Of a stretch of DNA of 23,217 nucleotides, positions 20,453 through 23,217 are shown in pieces. Location of the stretch: positions 1 through 23,217 of the IMG/VR virus record IMGVR_UViG_3300032213_000182. One strand, 5' to 3'. The position numbers and the translations under genes were made by a program. The first letter of the stretch is position 1; every line of letters begins with the position of its first letter. Below the pieces are notes generated by a model, which saw only the letters and a list, made by a program, of their open reading frames with translations, was not told the DNA's origin and did no database searches. The DNA is from a virus.

Positions 20453-20482
20453 GGGGTTGGGATAAAACCCAGCCCCTTTTTT
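20453..20482 (+). terminator. Strong intrinsic terminator after major capsid
   Basis: GGGGTTGGG (20453-20461) pairs with CCCAGCCCC (20468-20476), one wobble, loop ATAAAA, followed by six T (20477-20482). It is the clearest terminator in the window and may set capsid expression above downstream genes. Confidence 0.85.
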
Positions 20483-20522
20483 CGTTAACTGTATTTGTCA
20501 AACTTTTCAAGGAGCAGACAAA

Positions 20523-21770
20523 ATGCCTCAATATTCTGATGACCTATTTTTAGGCTCGGCCCAAACCTACATGGGTACGGGTCTGCGCAACTACTCCACC
20601 ACCGCAACTGGCGGCACTGGTGGTTCTTCCTCTACAACTCTGACAGTGACTGCTGTGGGCTTTGGCGCACCAATCGTTGTTGGTATGTTTGTCGACGGCA
20701 CTAGCGTGACCGATGGCACTTACATCACTGCCCTTGGCACTGGTACTGGTGGCGCTGGCACTTATACGCTAAACCAAGCAATCAACATTGCAAACGGTAC
20801 TGCGTTGACTTTGCATGACTTAGAGCCTTTCGACAATCCCGCTCCAATGAGCATTGGTGTTGGCCCATTGGGTCGCATTTATGTGTGGGATGTGGTTCCT
20901 CAAGCCGCCGTGGCAAACAACATTGCCGCTTCGCAAACTCCCGCCGCCGCTGGCGCATTGACGCTGACTGCTGGCACTTCTGTGAAGTCAGTCACCACAG
21001 CCGCTGGTGTTTCTGCTTTGTCTCTTGATATGCCTCGCGGCGTCAGCGTGACAACTGCAACTGCCGCTGTTGCTACTTTGTCAAGCGTGGCTGTGACTGG
21101 TACTGCTGGTCAGATTTCCTATACCTCTCAATCAGGTTTAGTAACTGGTCAGCGCGTGACTGTGACAGGTACATTGAGTGGTAGTGCAACCATCACTGGT
21201 TACAGCACCCCAACAACCTACATCTTGACCGCTGTAACAGCAACTACTGCAACCCTGACTACTACAGCAGGCGCGGCAGTTGTGACCACCGCAGGTACAA
21301 CAACTGGTTTGACTTTCACTTTGGGCGTGGCTCCTGTGACTGTTACCGTTTCTGGTTTTGACGTTTACGGTCAATCCATGAGCGAAGCAATCACTTCTAG
21401 CGCCGCTGTAAGCACTGCTGTGAACGGTTTGAAAGCCTTTTACCTTGTGACCTCTGTGAGCGTGAGTGGCGCTACTGGTACTGCTCTGACTGTTGGCACA
21501 ACCAACGTGTTGGGTATCCCAGTTCGCGTGGCTAACGTGGCTTATGTGGCAAGCGTGAAGTCCAACAACACATTGGCGCAAGACGCTGGTACGTTTGTGG
21601 CGGCTGACACTAATACCGCTACAACCACCACTGGTGACGTTCGCGGTACATACACCCCTGCTACTGCGTCGAACGGTATCGTTCGCACCGTGATGGGAAT
21701 CTTGTTGCCAGCCATCGCTGTCGGCCCTAACGCTACTCGCGTTGGCGCTCTCGGCGTAACTCAAGCCTAA
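20523..21770 (+). CDS. Thr/Ala/Val-rich beta protein with inserted modules (virion)
   Basis: This 415-aa protein is dominated by Thr, Ala, Val and Gly in repeating beta-strand-like stretches. The framework is the N-terminal PQYSDDLFLGSAQTYMGTGL, then MSIGVGPLGRIYVWDVVPQA (109-128), TVSGFDVYGQSMSEAI (275-290) and VNGLKAFYLVTSVSVSGATG (300-319). Two inserted modules are visible: about 28-98 (with DGTYITALGTGTGGAGTYTL) and about 188-268 (with ATITGYSTPTTYILTA). Such insertions look like add-on Ig- or adhesin-like domains on a virion protein. The gene sits just after the capsid terminator. Decoration or receptor binding is inference. Confidence 0.7.
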   Translation: MPQYSDDLFLGSAQTYMGTGLRNYSTTATGGTGGSSSTTLTVTAVGFGAPIVVGMFVDGTSVTDGTYITALGTGTGGAGTYTLNQAINIANGTALTLHDLEPFDNPAPMSIGVGPLGRIYVWDVVPQAAVANNIAASQTPAAAGALTLTAGTSVKSVTTAAGVSALSLDMPRGVSVTTATAAVATLSSVAVTGTAGQISYTSQSGLVTGQRVTVTGTLSGSATITGYSTPTTYILTAVTATTATLTTTAGAAVVTTAGTTTGLTFTLGVAPVTVTVSGFDVYGQSMSEAITSSAAVSTAVNGLKAFYLVTSVSVSGATGTALTVGTTNVLGIPVRVANVAYVASVKSNNTLAQDAGTFVAADTNTATTTTGDVRGTYTPATASNGIVRTVMGILLPAIAVGPNATRVGALGVTQA

Positions 21771-21781
21771 AGGAGAGTGAC

Positions 21782-22957
21782 ATGGGACAATTTAAACCAA
21801 TGGTCAAGATGGAGACCACTGAGCCTACAGTTGAGTTAAAACTCAAAAAAGGCGGTCATGTAAACATGAAAAAAGGCGGCAAAGCCGAGGCTGGTCACAA
21901 AAAGATGGCTGGCGGCGGTGGCGCGATGGCGGCATTGGCTGGTACGCCCGCTTTGATTGGTCGCCCTGCTGTTAACGCACCCGTGCAAAGCCCCGGTAAG
22001 CCTTCGATGGCGGCTCGTCGCAAGGCAATGATGGCAAAACCTGCCGTCACGCCTTCTGGCCCCTCTATGGCTCCTCCTCCGATGAAAAAAGGCGGTAAGG
22101 CTGAAGGCGGCAAGTCCGACATGGCGCAAGACAAAGCCATGATTAAGAAAGCCTTCAAGCAACACGATATGCAAGAGCATAAGGGTGACAAAGGCACTTC
22201 TTTGAAGTTGAAGAAGGGCGGCAAGATGGCTACTGGCGGCGTGACCAACGGTCAAGGCGGCTACAAAAAAGGCGGCAACGTCATGAAGTTTGCCAAGGGC
22301 GGCGTTGCTGGTGATGGCATCATCAACACCGAAGGTCAAGGCGGCGCATATCGCGACACCATGATGCATACAGCCAAGCCAGACCACTCCCCAGCCAAAA
22401 CTGGCGGCGTGAAGAACGGCAACGGCGGTGGCTACAAAACTGGTGGCGTTACCAAGTCCAACGCGGGTGGCTACAAAATGGGGGGCAAAACCTCAAAAAA
22501 AGCCTACGCGACGGGGGGAACTGTTAATTCAGGTCGCGCCGTCGCCATGCCGCAAGGCAATAAACCCGTCCCCTCATCTGTAAAAATCAGCCAATTGGCT
22601 GGCACTTACAAGAATGGCGGTCGCGCAACCCCTGCGGAAGCACGCTTGTTGAAAAACAACGCCGCAGAGAACGCCTCCGCCATGCGTGATGCCAAGATGG
22701 ACAGCAACCTGAAATATGGTTCTCCCAAGCGCATGAAAGAGGGAGGCACTACGGATATGTCCAAAGGTGCTTACGACAAAACTGGAAAGTACAACCGTGA
22801 ACTTGAGGAAGCAATGAATCCTCTGAGTATGGTGAAGGAACTTGCTGGTAAAGCAAGAGACTACTTCATGCCAAAAGGTTCCGAGAGTGTGACCAAGACC
22901 AAAGAGTCTGTAACTGTCACACCAGCAGGAAAGAAACGCGGCGGACGCGCTTGTTGA
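21782..22957 (+). CDS. KGG-repeat basic low-complexity protein
   Basis: This 391-aa protein is Lys/Gly/Ala-rich and probably disordered. It contains many KKGG/KGG motifs, with LKLKKGG occurring twice (in VELKLKKGGH and TSLKLKKGGK), plus FAKGGVAGD and a C-terminal KKRGGRAC. The same KGG style appears in the 1039-aa protein. The basic composition would bind DNA, RNA or acidic surfaces; it may be a virion-packaged or ejected protein. An AAGGAG ribosome site precedes it. Function is not known. Confidence 0.65.
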   Translation: MGQFKPMVKMETTEPTVELKLKKGGHVNMKKGGKAEAGHKKMAGGGGAMAALAGTPALIGRPAVNAPVQSPGKPSMAARRKAMMAKPAVTPSGPSMAPPPMKKGGKAEGGKSDMAQDKAMIKKAFKQHDMQEHKGDKGTSLKLKKGGKMATGGVTNGQGGYKKGGNVMKFAKGGVAGDGIINTEGQGGAYRDTMMHTAKPDHSPAKTGGVKNGNGGGYKTGGVTKSNAGGYKMGGKTSKKAYATGGTVNSGRAVAMPQGNKPVPSSVKISQLAGTYKNGGRATPAEARLLKNNAAENASAMRDAKMDSNLKYGSPKRMKEGGTTDMSKGAYDKTGKYNRELEEAMNPLSMVKELAGKARDYFMPKGSESVTKTKESVTVTPAGKKRGGRAC

Positions 22958-22963
22958 AAACGA

Positions 22964-22987
22964 GTGGGGGCTTCGGCTCCCACTTTT
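22964..22987 (+). terminator. Intrinsic terminator after the KGG gene
   Basis: GTGGGGGC (22964-22971) pairs with GCTCCCAC (22976-22983), one wobble, capped by TTCG, then TTTT (22984-22987). It separates the KGG gene from the following probable virion gene. Confidence 0.75.
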
Positions 22988-23001
22988 AATTGGAGAGAAA
23001 T

Positions 23002-23217
23002 ATGGCTGATGCAGTCGCAAGTCAAACGCTCATGGACGGTGAGCGCGTTGCAATTATGAAATTCACAAACACCAGTGATGGCACTGGCGAGACAAATGTT
23101 GTCAAAGTCAATCCTGCGTCGCTGAATCCGTCTGCGGCGGGTGGCGCTTGCGACCGTGTGACCATTACAAAAATCACTGGCCTGACCCATGGCATGGAAG
23201 TGCAAATGAAGTGGAAA
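23002..23217 (+). CDS. Partial probable virion protein (N-terminal 72 aa)
   Basis: The frame starts at ATG 23002 with GGAGAG upstream and is open to the window edge. Visible residues include VASQTLMDGERVAIMKFTN (5-23), ETNVVKVNPASLNP and VTITKITGLTHGMEVQMKWK. The Val/Thr-rich beta pattern and position after head genes suggest a head or connector protein, but the family is not certain. Confidence 0.6.
   Translation, partial: MADAVASQTLMDGERVAIMKFTNTSDGTGETNVVKVNPASLNPSAAGGACDRVTITKITGLTHGMEVQMKWK

Noticed and set aside
21138-21764. 208-codon antisense ORF rich in Ser, Cys and His
   Set aside because: Mirrors the Thr/Ala codon bias of the virion gene on the + strand; low-complexity artefact.
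1-23217. CRISPR array, insertion sequence or integrase
   Set aside because: No regularly spaced repeats, transposase motifs, terminal inverted repeats or integrase signature were found.

Overview
The window looks like a segment of a tailed double-stranded DNA phage genome, or possibly a prophage. Every supportable gene lies on the + strand. Genes are packed tightly, mostly with 4-nt ATGA overlaps, and the order runs from replication genes to packaging and then head morphogenesis. The Sf6-like small terminase, the P22-like portal followed by a scaffold, and the gpT-like major capsid suggest a podovirus-type phage. The sigma70-like promoters and moderate G+C fit a proteobacterial host. The KGG-rich proteins and capsid neighbourhood resemble uncultured aquatic phages. 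Host and habitat are inference only.

Region 1 (1-4484) is an early operon. It encodes a primase-type zinc-finger protein, a DnaB/T7 gp4-like helicase, a RusA resolvase, a Ref-like HNH nuclease, and many small unknowns including three tiny membrane proteins of 25-41 aa. One 60-aa gene (3369-3551) carries a clear copy of part of the major capsid protein encoded 16 kb downstream.

Region 2 (4485-8486) holds two cassettes, each driven by a copy of the same 108-nt promoter/leader (4521-4628 and 7182-7289, ungapped). In both, the first gene is followed by a GC-rich hairpin and then further small genes. The first cassette includes a cytosine-C5 DNA methyltransferase and a second SAM-dependent methyltransferase. 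A 168-aa +1-frame ORF with its own strong Shine-Dalgarno lies inside the cytosine methyltransferase gene.

Region 3 (8487-8992) is about 500 nt without a credible gene. It contains a terminator-like hairpin, an extended -10 promoter, and about 260 nt of closely spaced hairpins that may be a structured non-coding RNA.

Region 4 (8993-23217) is the packaging and head module: small and large terminase, a 1039-aa modular protein with an ADP-ribosyltransferase-like and a ParB/sulfiredoxin-like domain, portal, two small proteins, a GroES-like co-chaperonin, scaffold, an unknown head-region protein, a probable decoration protein, major capsid, a Thr/Ala/Val-rich beta protein with inserted modules, a KGG-rich basic protein, and the start of another probable virion gene. 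Strong intrinsic terminators follow the capsid and KGG genes. No lysis, tail, integrase or repressor gene was recognised.
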